The notes under the pieces were generated by a model. The model worked only from the letters and a program-made list of their open reading frames with translations, was not told the DNA's origin and made no database searches. DNA of 64,000 nucleotides, taken from Henricia sp. BOLD:AAB3569 (taxonomy: Eukaryota; Echinodermata; Asteroidea; Spinulosida; Echinasteridae). The DNA is taken from positions 186,001-250,000 of the forward strand of contig JBBELK010000818.1 in NCBI GenBank assembly GCA_037783545.1, read 5' to 3'. Position numbers and translations under genes: made by a program. Shown here piece after piece: positions 41,801-54,307 of this stretch; the first letter of the stretch is position 1; the number at the start of each line of letters is the position of its first letter.

Positions 41801-44800
41801 CGCAAACCGTGGCTGTCTGTACACACCTCTTTGGGGTACTCCTGAGTTGTGCGCATGCTCTAGTCATTCGGACTGTCGTTAACGCACCGCAGTTTGGCTC
41901 GGCAATTTGGTCAAAGTGTGGTCCAAACGTCGGCAAATTTGGAGGTCGAAAAATGTTCCGACGAACTTCAAATTTTGCATGCCCTAAACTCTCTATATTG
42001 CGCACTTGTCATAAAAAATTGACAGACTTTCGCCGGGAAATGGCAGAGAAATTTCAAAGTTTAGAAAAAACTGGGTTGAGGCTTCCTGACTGCTCTCACG
42101 CAAACCGTGGCTGTCTGTACACACCTCTTTGGGGTACTCCTGAGTTGTGCGCATGCTCAGTCATTCGGACTGTCGTTAACGCACCGCAGTTTGGCTCGGC
42201 AATTTGGTCAAAGTGTGGTCCAAACGTCGGCAAATTTGGAGGTCGAAAAATGTTCCGACGAACTTCAAATTTTGCATGCCCTAAACTCTCTATATTGCGC
42301 ACTTGTCATAAAAAATTGACAGACTTTCGCCGGGAAATGGCAGAGAAATTTCAAAGTTTAGAAAAAACTGGGTTGAGGCTTCCTGACTGCTCTCACGCAA
42401 ACCGTGGCTGTCTGTACACACCTCTTTGGGGTACTCCTGAGTTGTGCGCATGCTCAGTCATTCGGACTGTCGTTAACGCACCGCAGTTTGGCTCGGCAAT
42501 TTGGTCAAAGTGTGGTCCAAACGTCGGCAAATTTGGAGGTCGAAAAATGTTCCGACGAACTTCAAATTTTGCATGCCCTAAACTCTCTATATTGCGCACT
42601 TGTCATAAAAAATTGACAGACTTTCGCCGGGAAATGGCAGAGAAATTTCAAAGTTTAGAAAAAACTGGGTTGAGGCTTCCTGACTGCTCTCACGCAAACC
42701 GTGGCTGTCTGTACACACCTCTTTGGGGTACTCCTGAGTTGTGCGCATGCTCAGTCATTCGGACTGTCGTTAACGCACCGCAGTTTGGCTCGGCAATTTG
42801 GTCAAAGTGTGGTCCAAACGTCGGCAAATTTGGAGGTCGAAAAATGTTCCGACGAACTTCAAATTTTGCATGCCCTAAACTCTCTATATTGCGCACTTGT
42901 CATAAAAAATTGACAGACTTTCGCCGGGAAATGGCAGAGAAATTTCAAAGTTTAGAAAAAACTGGGTTGAGGCTTCCTGACTGCTCTCACGCAAACCGTG
43001 GCTGTCTGTACACACCTCTTTGGGGTACTCCTGAGTTGTGCGCATGCTCAGTCATTCGGACTGTCGTTAACGCACCGCAGTTTGGCTCGGCAATTTGGTC
43101 AAAGTGTGGTCCAAACGTCGGCAAATTTGGAGGTCGAAAAATGTTCCGACGAACTTCAAATTTTGCATGCCCTAAACTCTCTATATTGCGCACTTGTCAT
43201 AAAAAATTGACAGACTTTCGCCGGGAAATGGCAGAGAAATTTCAAAGTTTAGAAAAAACTGGGTTGAGGCTTCCTGACTGCTCTCACGCAAACCGTGGCT
43301 GTCTGTACACACCTCTTTGGGGTACTCCTGAGTTGTGCGCATGCTCAGTCATTCGGACTGTCGTTAACGCACCGCAGTTTGGCTCGGCAATTTGGTCAAA
43401 GTGTGGTCCAAACGTCGGCAAATTTGGAGGTCGAAAAATGTTCCGACGAACTTCAAATTTTGCATGCCCTAAACTCTCTATATTGCGCACTTGTCATAAA
43501 AAATTGACAGACTTTCGCCGGGAAATGGCAGAGAAATTTCAAAGTTTAGAAAAAACTGGGTTGAGGCTTCCTGACTGCTCTCACGCAAACCGTGGCTGTC
43601 TGTACACACCTCTTTGGGGTACTCCTGAGTTGTGCGCATGCTCAGTCATTCGGACTGTCGTTAACGCACCGCAGTTTGGCTCGGCAATTTGGTCAAAGTG
43701 TGGTCCAAACGTCGGCAAATTTGGAGGTCGAAAAATGTTCCGACGAACTTCAAATTTTGCATGCCCTAAACTCTCTATATTGCGCACTTGTCATAAAAAA
43801 TTGACAGACTTTCGCCGGGAAATGGCAGAGAAATTTCAAAGTTTAGAAAAAACTGGGTTGAGGCTTCCTGACTGCTCTCACGCAAACCGTGGCTGTCTGT
43901 ACACACCTCTTTGGGGTACTCCTGAGTTGTGCGCATGCTCAGTCATTCGGACTGTCGTTAACGCACCGCAGTTTGGCTCGGCAATTTGGTCAAAGTGTGG
44001 TCCAAACGTCGGCAAATTTGGAGGTCGAAAAATGTTCCGACGAACTTCAAATTTTGCATGCCCTAAACTCTCTATATTGCGCACTTGTCATAAAAAATTG
44101 ACAGACTTTCGCCGGGAAATGGCAGAGAAATTTCAAAGTTTAGAAAAAACTGGGTTGAGGCTTCCTGACTGCTCTCACGCAAACCGTGGCTGTCTGTACA
44201 CACCTCTTTGGGGTACTCCTGAGTTGTGCGCATGCTCAGTCATTCGGACTGTCGTTAACGCACCGCAGTTTGGCTCGGCAATTTGGTCAAAGTGTGGTCC
44301 AAACGTCGGCAAATTTGGAGGTCGAAAAATGTTCCGACGAACTTCAAATTTTGCATGCCCTAAACTCTCTATATTGCGCACTTGTCATAAAAAATTGACA
44401 GACTTTCGCCGGGAAATGGCAGAGAAATTTCAAAGTTTAGAAAAAACTGGGTTGAGGCTTCCTGACTGCTCTCACGCAAACCGTGGCTGTCTGTACACAC
44501 CTCTTTGGGGTACTCCTGAGTTGTGCGCATGCTCAGTCATTCGGACTGTCGTTAACGCACCGCAGTTTGGCTCGGCAATTTGGTCAAAGTGTGGTCCAAA
44601 CGTCGGCAAATTTGGAGGTCGAAAAATGTTCCGACGAACTTCAAATTTTGCATGCCCTAAACTCTCTATATTGCGCACTTGTCATAAAAAATTGACAGAC
44701 TTTCGCCGGGAAATGGCAGAGAAATTTCAAAGTTTAGAAAAAACTGGGTTGAGGCTTCCTGACTGCTCTCACGCAAACCGTGGCTGTCTGTACACACCTC

Positions 44801-46254
44801 TTTGGGGTACTCCTGAGTTGTGCGCATGCTCAGTCATTCGGACTGTCGTTAACGCACCGCAGTTTGGCTCGGCAATTTGGTCAAAGTGTGGTCCAAACGT
44901 CGGCAAATTTGGAGGTCGAAAAATGTTCCGACGAACTTCAAATTTTGCATGCCCTAAACTCTCTATATTGCGCACTTGTCATAAAAAATTGACAGACTTT
45001 CGCCGGGAAATGGCAGAGAAATTTCAAAGTTTAGAAAAAACTGGGTTGAGGCTTCCTGACTGCTCTCACGCAAACCGTGGCTGTCTGTACACACCTCTTT
45101 GGGGTACTCCTGAGTTGTGCGCATGCTCAGTCATTCGGACTGTCGTTAACGCACCGCAGTTTGGCTCGGCAATTTGGTCAAAGTGTGGTCCAAACGTCGG
45201 CAAATTTGGAGGTCGAAAAATGTTCCGACGAACTTCAAATTTTGCATGCCCTAAACTCTCTATATTGCGCACTTGTCATAAAAAATTGACAGACTTTCGC
45301 CGGGAAATGGCAGAGAAATTTCAAAGTTTAGAAAAAACTGGGTTGAGGCTTCCTGACTGCTCTCACGCAAACCGTGGCTGTCTGTACACACCTCTTTGGG
45401 GTACTCCTGAGTTGTGCGCATGCTCAGTCATTCGGACTGTCGTTAACGCACCGCAGTTTGGCTCGGCAATTTGGTCAAAGTGTGGTCCAAACGTCGGCAA
45501 ATTTGGAGGTCGAAAAATGTTCCGACGAACTTCAAATTTTGCATGCCCTAAACTCTCTATATTGCGCACTTGTCATAAAAAATTGACAGACTTTCGCCGG
45601 GAAATGGCAGAGAAATTTCAAAGTTTAGAAAAAACTGGGTTGAGGCTTCCTGACTGCTCTCACGCAAACCGTGGCTGTCTGTACACACCTCTTTGGGGTA
45701 CTCCTGAGTTGTGCGCATGCTCAGTCATTCGGACTGTCGTTAACGCACCGCAGTTTGGCTCGGCAATTTGGTCAAAGTGTGGTCCAAACGTCGGCAAATT
45801 TGGAGGTCGAAAAATGTTCCGACGAACTTCAAATTTTGCATGCCCTAAACTCTCTATATTGCGCACTTGTCATAAAAAATTGACAGACTTTCGCCGGGAA
45901 ATGGCAGAGAAATTTCAAAGTTTAGAAAAAACTGGGTTGAGGCTTCCTGACTGCTCTCACGCAAACCGTGGCTGTCTGTACACACCTCTTTGGGGTACTC
46001 CTGAGTTGTGCGCATGCTCAGTCATTCGGACTGTCGTTAACGCACCGCAGTTTGGCTCGGCAATTTGGTCAAAGTGTGGTCCAAACGTCGGCAAATTTGG
46101 AGGTCGAAAAATGTTCCGACGAACTTCAAATTTTGCATGCCCTAAACTCTCTATATTGCGCACTTGTCATAAAAAATTGACAGACTTTCGCCGGGAAATG
46201 GCAGAGAAATTTCAAAGTTTAGAAAAAAACTGGGTTGAGGCTTCCTGACTGCTC
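23832..46254 (+). repeat. Ultra-homogeneous satellite core, about 75 copies
   Basis: I saw no base substitution in this 22.4-kb stretch. The few departures change length only: seven instead of six A before CTGGG at about 23940, 24238, 24834, 25132, 29290, 29887 and 30777; one G lost from GGGG near 27277; extra G at 37020; extra T at 41861. Runs of exact 297-bp spacing cover 30808-36748 (20 steps), 37046-41501 (15 steps) and 42096-45957 (13 steps). Such identity means very recent amplification or homogenisation, or a repeat modelled by the assembler. Confidence 0.95.
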
Positions 46255-48039
46255 TCACGCAAACCGTGGCTGTCTGTACACACCTCTTTGGGGTACTCCT
46301 GAGTTGTGCGCATGCTCAGTCATTCGGACTGTCGTTAACGCACCGCAGTTTGGCTCGGCAATTTGGTCAAAGTGTGGTCCAAACGTCGGCAAATTTGGAG
46401 GTCGAAAAATGTTCCGACGAACTTCAAATTTTGCATGCCCTAAACTCTCTATATTGCGCACTTGTCATAAAAAATTGACAGACTTTCGCCGGGAAATGGC
46501 AGAGAAATTTCAAAGTTTAGAAAAAACTGGGTTGAGGCTTCCTGACTGCTCTCACGCAAACCGTGGCTGTCTGTACACACCTCTTTGGGGTACTCCTGAG
46601 TTGTGCGCATGCTCAGTCATTCGGACTGTCGTTAACGCACCGCAGTTTGGCTCGGCAATTTGGTCAAAGTGTGGTCCAAACGTCGGCAAATTTGGAGGTC
46701 GAAAAATGTTCCGACGAACTTCAAATTTTGCATGCCCTAAACTCTCTATATTGCGCACTTGTCATAAAAAAATTGACAGACTTTCGCCGGGAAATGGCAG
46801 AGAAATTTCAAAGTTTAGAAAAAACTGGGTTGAGGCTTCCTGACTGCTCTCACGCAAACCGTGGCTGTCTGTACACACCTCTTTGGGGTACTCCTGAGTT
46901 GTGCGCATGCTCAGTCATTCGGACTGTCGTTAACGCACCGCAGTTTGGCTCGGCAATTTGGTCAAAGTGTGGTCCAAACGTCGGCAAATTTGGAGGTCGA
47001 AAAATGTTCCGACGAACTTCAAATTTTGCATGCCCTAAACTCTCTATATTGCGCACTTGTCATAAAAAATTGACAGACTTTCGCCGGGAAATGGCAGAGA
47101 AATTTCAAAGTTTAGAAAAAACTGGGTTGAGGCTTCCTGACTGCTCTCACGCAAACCGTGGCTGTCTGTACACACCTCTTTGGGGTACTCCTGAGTTGTG
47201 CGCATGCTCAGTCATTCGGACTGTCGTTAACGCACCGCAGTTTGGCTCGGCAATTTGGTCAAAGTGTGGTCCAAACGTCGGCAAATTTGGAGGTCGAAAA
47301 ATGTTCCGACGAACTTCAAATTTTGCATGCCCTAAACTCTCTATATTGCGCACTTGTCATACAAAAATTGACAGACTTTCGCCGGGAAATGGCAGAGAAA
47401 TTTCAAAGTTTAGAAAAAACTGGGTTGAGGCTTCCTGACTGCTCTCACGCAAACCGTGGCTGTCTGTACACACCTCTTTGGGGTACTCCTGAGTTGTGCG
47501 CATGCTCAGTCATTCGGACTGTCGTTAACGCACCGCAGTTTGGCTCGGCAATTTGGTCAAAGTGTGGTCCAAACGTCGGCAAATTTGGAGGTCGAAAAAT
47601 GTTCCGACGAACTTCAAATTTTGCATGCCCTAAACTCTCTATATTGCGCACTTGTCATAAAAAATTGACAGACTTTCGCCGGGAAATGGCAGAGAAATTT
47701 CAAAGTTTAGAAAAAACTGGGTTGAGGCTTCCTGACTGCTCTCACGCAAACCGTGGCTGTCTGTACACACCTCTTTGGGGTACTCCTGAGTTGTGCGCAT
47801 GCTCAGTCATTCGGACTGTCGTTAACGCACCGCAGTTTGGCTCGGCAATTTGGTCAAAGTGTGGTCCAAACGTCGGCAAATTTGGAGGTCGAAAAATGTT
47901 CCGACGAACTTCAAATTTTGCATGCCCTAAACTCTCTATATTGCGCACTTGTCATAAAAAAATTGACAGACTTTCGCCGGGAAATGGCAGAGAAATTTCA
48001 AAGTTTAGAAAAAACTGGGTTGAGGCTTCCTGACTGCTC
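46255..48039 (+). repeat. Dimeric higher-order repeat, 595 bp x 3
   Basis: Normal 297-bp copies alternate with 298-bp copies that have a seven-base run at the ATAAAAAATTG site (46766-46772, about 47361-47367 with C as second base, 47956-47962). Phase starts at 46255, 46850, 47445 and 48040 are exactly 595 bp apart. The regular alternation argues that the extra base is inherited with a dimer unit and is not random homopolymer error. Confidence 0.8.
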
Positions 48040-48336
48040 TCACGCAAACCGTGGCTGTCTGTACACACCTCTTTGGGGTACTCCTGAGTTGTGCGCATGC
48101 TCAGTCATTCGGACTGTCGTTAACGCACCGCAGTTTGGCTCGGCAATTTGGTCAAAGTGTGGTCCAAACGTCGGCAAATTTGGAGGTCGAAAAATGTTCC
48201 GACGAACTTCAAATTTTGCATGCCCTAAACTCTCTATATTGCGCACTTGTCATAAAAAATTGACAGACTTTCGCCGGGAAATGGCAGAGAAATTTCAAAG
48301 TTTAGAAAAAACTGGGTTGAGGCTTCCTGACTGCTC

Positions 48337-49823
48337 TCACGCAAACAGTGGCTGTCTGTACACACCTCTTTGGGGTACTCCTGAGTTGTGCGCATGCTCA
48401 GTCATTCGGACTGTCGTTAACGCACCGCAGTTTGGCTCGGCAATTTGGTCAAAGTGTGGTCCAAACGTCGGCAAATTTGGAGGTCGAAAAATGTTCCGAC
48501 GAACTTCAAATTTTGCATGCCCTAAACTCTCTATATTGCGCACTTGTCATAAAAAATTTACAGACTTTCGCCGGGAAATGGCAGAGAAATTTCAAAGTTT
48601 AGAAAAAACTGGGTTGAGGCTTCCTGACTGCTCTCACGCAAACCGTGGCTGTCTGTACACACCTCTTTGGGGTACTCCTGAGTTGTGCGCATGCTCAGTC
48701 ATTCGGACTGTCGTTAACGCACCGCAGTTTGGCTCGGCAATTTGGTCAAAGTGTGGTCCAAACGTCGGCAAATTTGGAGGTCGAAAAATGTTCCGACGAA
48801 CTTCAAATTTTGCATGCCCTAAACTCTCTATATTGCGCACTTGTCATAAAAAAATTGACAGACTTTCGCCGGGAAATGGCAGAGAAATTTCAAAGTTTAG
48901 AAAAAACTGGGTTGAGGCTTCCTGACTGCTCTCACGCAAACCGTGGCTGTCTGTACACACCTCTTTGGGGTACTCCTGAGTTGTGCGCATGCTCAGTCAT
49001 TCGGACTGTCGTTAACGCACCGCAGTTTGGCTCGGCAATTTGGTCAAAGTGTGGTCCAAACGTCGGCAAATTTGGAGGTCGAAAAATGTTCCGACGAACT
49101 TCAAATTTTGCATGCCCTAAACTCTCTATATTGCGCATTTGTCATAAAAAAATTGACAGACTTTCGCCGGGAAATGGCAGAGAAATTTCAAAGTTTAGAA
49201 AAAACTGGGTTGAGGCTTCCTGACTGCTCTCACGCAAACCGTGGCTGTCTGTACACACCTCTTTGGGGTACTCCTGAGTTGTGCGCATGCTCAGTCATTC
49301 GGACTGTCGTTAACGCACCGCAGTTTGGCTCGGCAATTTGGTCAAAGTGTGGTCCAAACGTCGGCAAATTTGGAGGTCGAAAAATGTTCCGACGAACTTC
49401 AAATTTTGCATGCCCTAAACTCTCTATATTGCGCACTTGTCATAAAAAATTGACAGACTTTCGCCGGGAAATGGCAGAGAAATTTCAAAGTTTAGAAAAA
49501 ACTGGGTTGAGGCTTCCTGACTGCTCTCACGCAAACCGTGGCTGTCTGTACACACCTCTTTGGGGTACTCCTGAGTTGTGCGCATGCTCAGTCATTCGGA
49601 CTGTCGTTAACGCACCGCAGTTTGGCTCGGCAATTTGGTCAAAGTGTGGTCCAAACGTCGGCAAATTTGGAGGTCGAAAAATGTTCCGACGAACTTCAAA
49701 TTTTGCATGCCCTAAACTCTCTATATTGCGCACTTGTCATACAAAATTGACAGACTTTCGCCGGGAAATGGCAGAGAAATTTCAAAGTTGAGAAAAAACT
49801 GGGTTGAGGCTTCCTGACTGCTC
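48337..49823 (+). repeat. Higher-order repeat block, copy 1
   Basis: Five monomers carry diagnostic marks in order: G to T at 48559 (TTGACAG to TTTACAG); seven-A run at 48848; C to T at 49138 with seven-A run at 49146; an unmarked copy; then A to C at 49742 (CATACAAAATTG) with T to G at 49790 (AGTTTAG to AGTTGAG). The same order recurs from 52227 and, in part, from 50418. A private C to A at 48347 distinguishes this copy. Confidence 0.88.
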
Positions 49824-50417
49824 TCACGCAAACCGTGGCTGTCTGTACACACCTCTTTGGGGTACTCCTGAGTTGTGCGCATGCTCAGTCATTCGGACTG
49901 TCGTTAACGCACCGCAGTTTGGCTCGGCAATTTGGTCAAAGTGTGGTCCAAACGTCGGCAAATTTGGAGGTCGAAAAATGTTCCGACGAACTTCAAATTT
50001 TGCATGCCCTAAACTCTCTATATTGCGCACTTGTCATAAAAAATTGACAGACTTTCGCCGGGAAATGGCAGAGAAATTTCAAAGTTTAGAAAAAACTGGG
50101 TTGAGGCTTCCTGACTGCTCTCACGCAAACCGTGGCTGTCTGTACACACCTCTTTGGGGTACTCCTGAGTTGTGCGCATGCTCAGTCATTCGGACTGTCG
50201 TTAACGCACCGCAGTTTGGCTCGGCAATTTGGTCAAAGTGTGGTCCAAACGTCGGCAAATTTGGAGGTCGAAAAATGTTCCGACGAACTTCAAATTTTGC
50301 ATGCCCTAAACTCTCTATATTGCGCACTTGTCATAAAAAATTGACAGACTTTCGCCGGGAAATGGCAGAGAAATTTCAAAGTTTAGAAAAAACTGGGTTG
50401 AGGCTTCCTGACTGCTC

Positions 50418-51607
50418 TCACGCAAACCGTGGCTGTCTGTACACACCTCTTTGGGGTACTCCTGAGTTGTGCGCATGCTCAGTCATTCGGACTGTCGTTA
50501 ACGCACCGCAGTTTGGCTCGGCAATTTGGTCAAAGTGTGGTCCAAACGTCGGCAAATTTGGAGGTCGAAAAATGTTCCGACGAACTTCAAATTTTGCATG
50601 CCCTAAACTCTCTATATTGCGCACTTGTCATAAAAAATTTACAGACTTTCGCCGGGAAATGGCAGAGAAATTTCAAAGTTTAGAAAAAAATGGGTTGAGG
50701 CTTCCTGACTGCTCTCACGCAAACCGTGGCTGTCTGTACACACCTCTTTGGGGTACTCCTGAGTTGTGCGCATGCTCAGTCATTCGGACTGTCGTTAACG
50801 CACCGCAGTTTGGCTCGGCAATTTGGTCAAAGTGTGGTCCAAACGTCGGCAAATTTGGAGGTCGAAAAATGTTCTGACGAACTTCAAATTTTGCATGCCC
50901 TAAACTCTCTATATTGCGCACTTGTCATAAAAAAATTGACAGACTTTCGCCGGGAAATGGCAGAGAAATTTCAAAGTTTAGAAAAAACTGGGTTGAGGCT
51001 TCCTGACTGCTCTCACGCAAACCGTGGCTGTCTGTACACACCTCTTTGGGGTACTCCTGAGTTGTGCGCATGCTCAGTCATTCGGACTGTCGTTAACGCA
51101 CCGCAGTTTGGCTCGGCAATTTGGTCAAAGTGTGGTCCAAACGTCGGCAAATTTGGAGGTCGAAAAATGTTCCGACGAACTTCAAATTTTGCATGCCCTA
51201 AACTCTCTATATTGCGCATTTGTCATAAAAAAATTGACAGACTTTCGCCGGGAAATGGCAGAGAAATTTCAAAGTTTAGAAAAAACTGGGTTGAGGCTTC
51301 CTGACTGCTCTCACGCAAACCGTGGCTGTCTGTACACACCTCTTTGGGGTACTCCTGAGTTGTGCGCATGCTCAGTCATTCGGACTGTCGTTAACGCACC
51401 GCAGTTTGGCTCGGCAATTTGGTCAAAGTGTGGTCCAAACGTCGGCAAATTTGGAGGTCGAAAAATGTTCCGACGAACTTCAAATTTTGCATGCCCTAAA
51501 CTCTCTATATTGCGCACTTGTCATAAAAAATTGACAGACTTTCGCCGGGAAATGGCAGAGAAATTTCAAAGTTTAGAAAAAACTGGGTTGAGGCTTCCTG
51601 ACTGCTC
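50418..51607 (+). repeat. Higher-order repeat block, copy 2 (interrupted)
   Basis: Four monomers repeat the marks of copy 1 exactly 2081 bp downstream: G to T at 50640, seven-A run at about 50929, C to T at 51219 with seven-A run, then an unmarked copy. Private changes are C to A in the CTGGG motif just before 50692 and C to T at 50875. The block is then broken by two shortened monomers (51608-51929), after which a CATACAAAATTG copy follows (C at 52145) without the AGTTGAG change. Confidence 0.87.
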
Positions 51608-51718
51608 TCACGCAAACCGTGGCTGTCTGTACACACCTCTTTGGGGTACTCCTGAGTTGTGCGCATGCTCAGTCATTCGGACTGTCGTTAACGCACAGTT
51701 GAGGCTTCCTGACTGCTC
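51608..51718 (+). repeat. 111-bp remnant monomer at a recombination junction
   Basis: GTTAACGCAC is joined directly to AGTTGAGGCTTCC near 51696-51700, which removes about 186 bp of the monomer. The join may use the short GTT shared by CAGTTTGG and GGGTTGAGG, together with loss of CCG. It lies inside higher-order block copy 2. Confidence 0.9.
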
Positions 51719-51929
51719 TCACGCAAACCGTGGCTGTCTGTACACACCTCTTTGGGGTACTCCTGAGTTGTGCGCATGCTCAGTCATTCGGACTGTCGTT
51801 AACGCACCGCAGTTTGGCTCGGCAATTTGGTCAAAGTGTGGTCCAAACGTCGGCAAATTTGGAGGTCGAAAAATGTTCCGACGAACTTCAAAGTTTAGAA
51901 AAAACTGGGTTGAGGCTTCCTGACTGCTC
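51719..51929 (+). repeat. 211-bp monomer with an 86-bp microhomology deletion
   Basis: At about 51887-51893 CGAACTTCAAA continues as GTTTAG. The two consensus TTCAAA motifs (68-73 and 154-159 of the reference copy) lie 86 bp apart. Loss of one motif plus the intervening sequence gives exactly the observed 211-bp length. This is a clean direct-repeat deletion. Confidence 0.92.
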
Positions 51930-52226
51930 TCACGCAAACCGTGGCTGTCTGTACACACCTCTTTGGGGTACTCCTGAGTTGTGCGCATGCTCAGTCATTC
52001 GGACTGTCGTTAACGCACCGCAGTTTGGCTCGGCAATTTGGTCAAAGTGTGGTCCAAACGTCGGCAAATTTGGAGGTCGAAAAATGTTCCGACGAACTTC
52101 AAATTTTGCATGCCCTAAACTCTCTATATTGCGCACTTGTCATACAAAATTGACAGACTTTCGCCGGGAAATGGCAGAGAAATTTCAAAGTTTAGAAAAA
52201 ACTGGGTTGAGGCTTCCTGACTGCTC

Positions 52227-53713
52227 TCACGCAAACCGTGGCTGTCTGTACACACCTCTTTGGGGTACTCCTGAGTTGTGCGCATGCTCAGTCATTCGGA
52301 CTGTCGTTAACGCACCGCAGTTTGGCTCGGCAATTTGGTCAAAGTGTGGTCCAAACGTCGGCAAATTTGGAGGTCGAAAAATGTTCCGACGAACTTCAAA
52401 TTTTGCATGCCCTAAACTCTCTATATTGCGCACTTGTCATAAAAAATTTACAGACTTTCGCCGGGAAATGGCAGAGAAATTTCAAAGTTTAGAAAAAACT
52501 GGGTTGAGGCTTCCTGACTGCTCTCACGCAAACCGTGGCTGTCTGTACACACCTCTTTGGGGTACTCCTGAGTTGTGCGCATGCTCAGTCATTCGGACTG
52601 TCGTTAACGCACCGCAGTTTGGCTCGGCAATTTGGTCAAAGTGTGGTCCAAACGTCGGCAAATTTGGAGGTCGAAAAATGTTCCGACGAACTTCAAATTT
52701 TGCATGCCCTAAACTCTCTATATTGCGCACTTGTCATAAAAAAATTGACAGACTTTCGCCGGGAAATGGCAGAGAAATTTCAAAGTTTAGAAAAAACTGG
52801 GTTGAGGCTTCCTGACTGCTCTCACGCAAACCGTGGCTGTCTGTACACACCTCTTTGGGGTACTCCTGAGTTGTGCGCATGCTCAGTCATTCGGACTGTC
52901 GTTAACGCACCGCAGTTTGGCTCGGCAATTTGGTCAAAGTGTGGTCCAAACGTCGGCAAATTTGGAGGTCGAAAAATGTTCCGACGAACTTCAAATTTTG
53001 CATGCCCTAAACTCTCTATATTGCGCATTTGTCATAAAAAAATTGACAGACTTTCGCCGGGAAATGGCAGAGAAATTTCAAAGTTTAGAAAAAACTGGGT
53101 TGAGGCTTCCTGACTGCTCTCACGCAAACCGTGGCTGTCTGTACACACCTCTTTGGGGTACTCCTGAGTTGTGCGCATGCTCAGTCATTCGGACTGTCGT
53201 TAACGCACCGCAGTTTGGCTCGGCAATTTGGTCAAAGTGTGGTCCAAACGTCGGCAAATTTGGAGGTCGAAAAATGTTCCGACGAACTTCAAATTTTGCA
53301 TGCCCTAAACTCTCTATATTGCGCACTTGTCATAAAAAATTGACAGACTTTCGCCGGGAAATGGCAGAGAAATTTCAAAGTTTAGAAAAAACTGGGTTGA
53401 GGCTTCCTGACTGCTCTCACGCAAACCGTGGCTGTCTGTACACACCTCTTTGGGGTACTCCTGAGTTGTGCGCATGCTCAGTCATTCGGACTGTCGTTAA
53501 CGCACCGCAGTTTGGCTCGGCAATTTGGTCAAAGTGTGGTCCAAACGTCGGCAAATTTGGAGGTCGAAAAATGTTCCGACGAACTTCAAATTTTGCATGC
53601 CCTAAACTCTCTATATTGCGCACTTGTCATACAAAATTGACAGACTTTCGCCGGGAAATGGCAGAGAAATTTCAAAGTTGAGAAAAAACTGGGTTGAGGC
53701 TTCCTGACTGCTC
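52227..53713 (+). repeat. Higher-order repeat block, copy 3
   Basis: The full five-monomer mark order of copy 1 recurs 3890 bp downstream of it: G to T at 52449, seven-A run at about 52738, C to T at 53028 with seven-A run, an unmarked copy, then C at 53632 and G at 53680. Every mark is offset from copy 1 by the same distance, so this is a segmental duplication within the array. Confidence 0.88.
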
Positions 53714-54307
53714 TCACGCAAACCGTGGCTGTCTGTACACACCTCTTTGGGGTACTCCTGAGTTGTGCGCATGCTCAGTCATTCGGACTGTCGTTAACGC
53801 ACCGCAGTTTGTCTCGGCAATTTGGTCAAAGTGTGGTCCAAACGTCGGCAAATTTGGAGGTCGAAAAATGTTCCGACGAACTTCAAATTTTGCATGCCCT
53901 AAACTCTCTATATTGCGCACTTGTCATACAAAATTGACAGACTTTCGCCGGGAAATGGCAGAGAAATTTCAAAGTTGAGAAAAAACTGGGTTGAGACTTC
54001 CTGACTGCTCTCACGCAAACCGTGGCTGTCTGTACACACCTCTTTGGGGTACTCCTGAGTTGTGCGCATGCTCAGTCATTCGGACTGTCGTTAACGCACC
54101 GCAGTTTGGCTCGGCAATTTGGTCAAAGTGTGGTCCAAACGTCGGCAAATTTGGAGGTCGAAAAATGTTCCGACGAACTTCAAATTTTGCATGCCCTAAA
54201 CTCTCTATATTGCGCACTTGTCATACAAAATTGACAGACTTTCGCCGGGAAATGGCAGAGAAATTTCAAAGTTGAGAAAAAACTGGGTTAAGGCTTCCTG
54301 ACTGCTC
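53417..54307 (+). repeat. Variant monomer amplified to three tandem copies
   Basis: Three successive copies (starting 53417, 53714, 54011) all carry CATACAAAATTG (C at 53632, 53929, 54226) and AGTTGAG (G at 53680, 53977, 54274). In copy 1 of the higher-order block the equivalent monomer occurs once. Private changes are G to T near 53812 and G to A in TTGAGACTT (second copy), and G to A in GGTTAAGG (third copy). This looks like a local single-monomer expansion. Confidence 0.88.
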
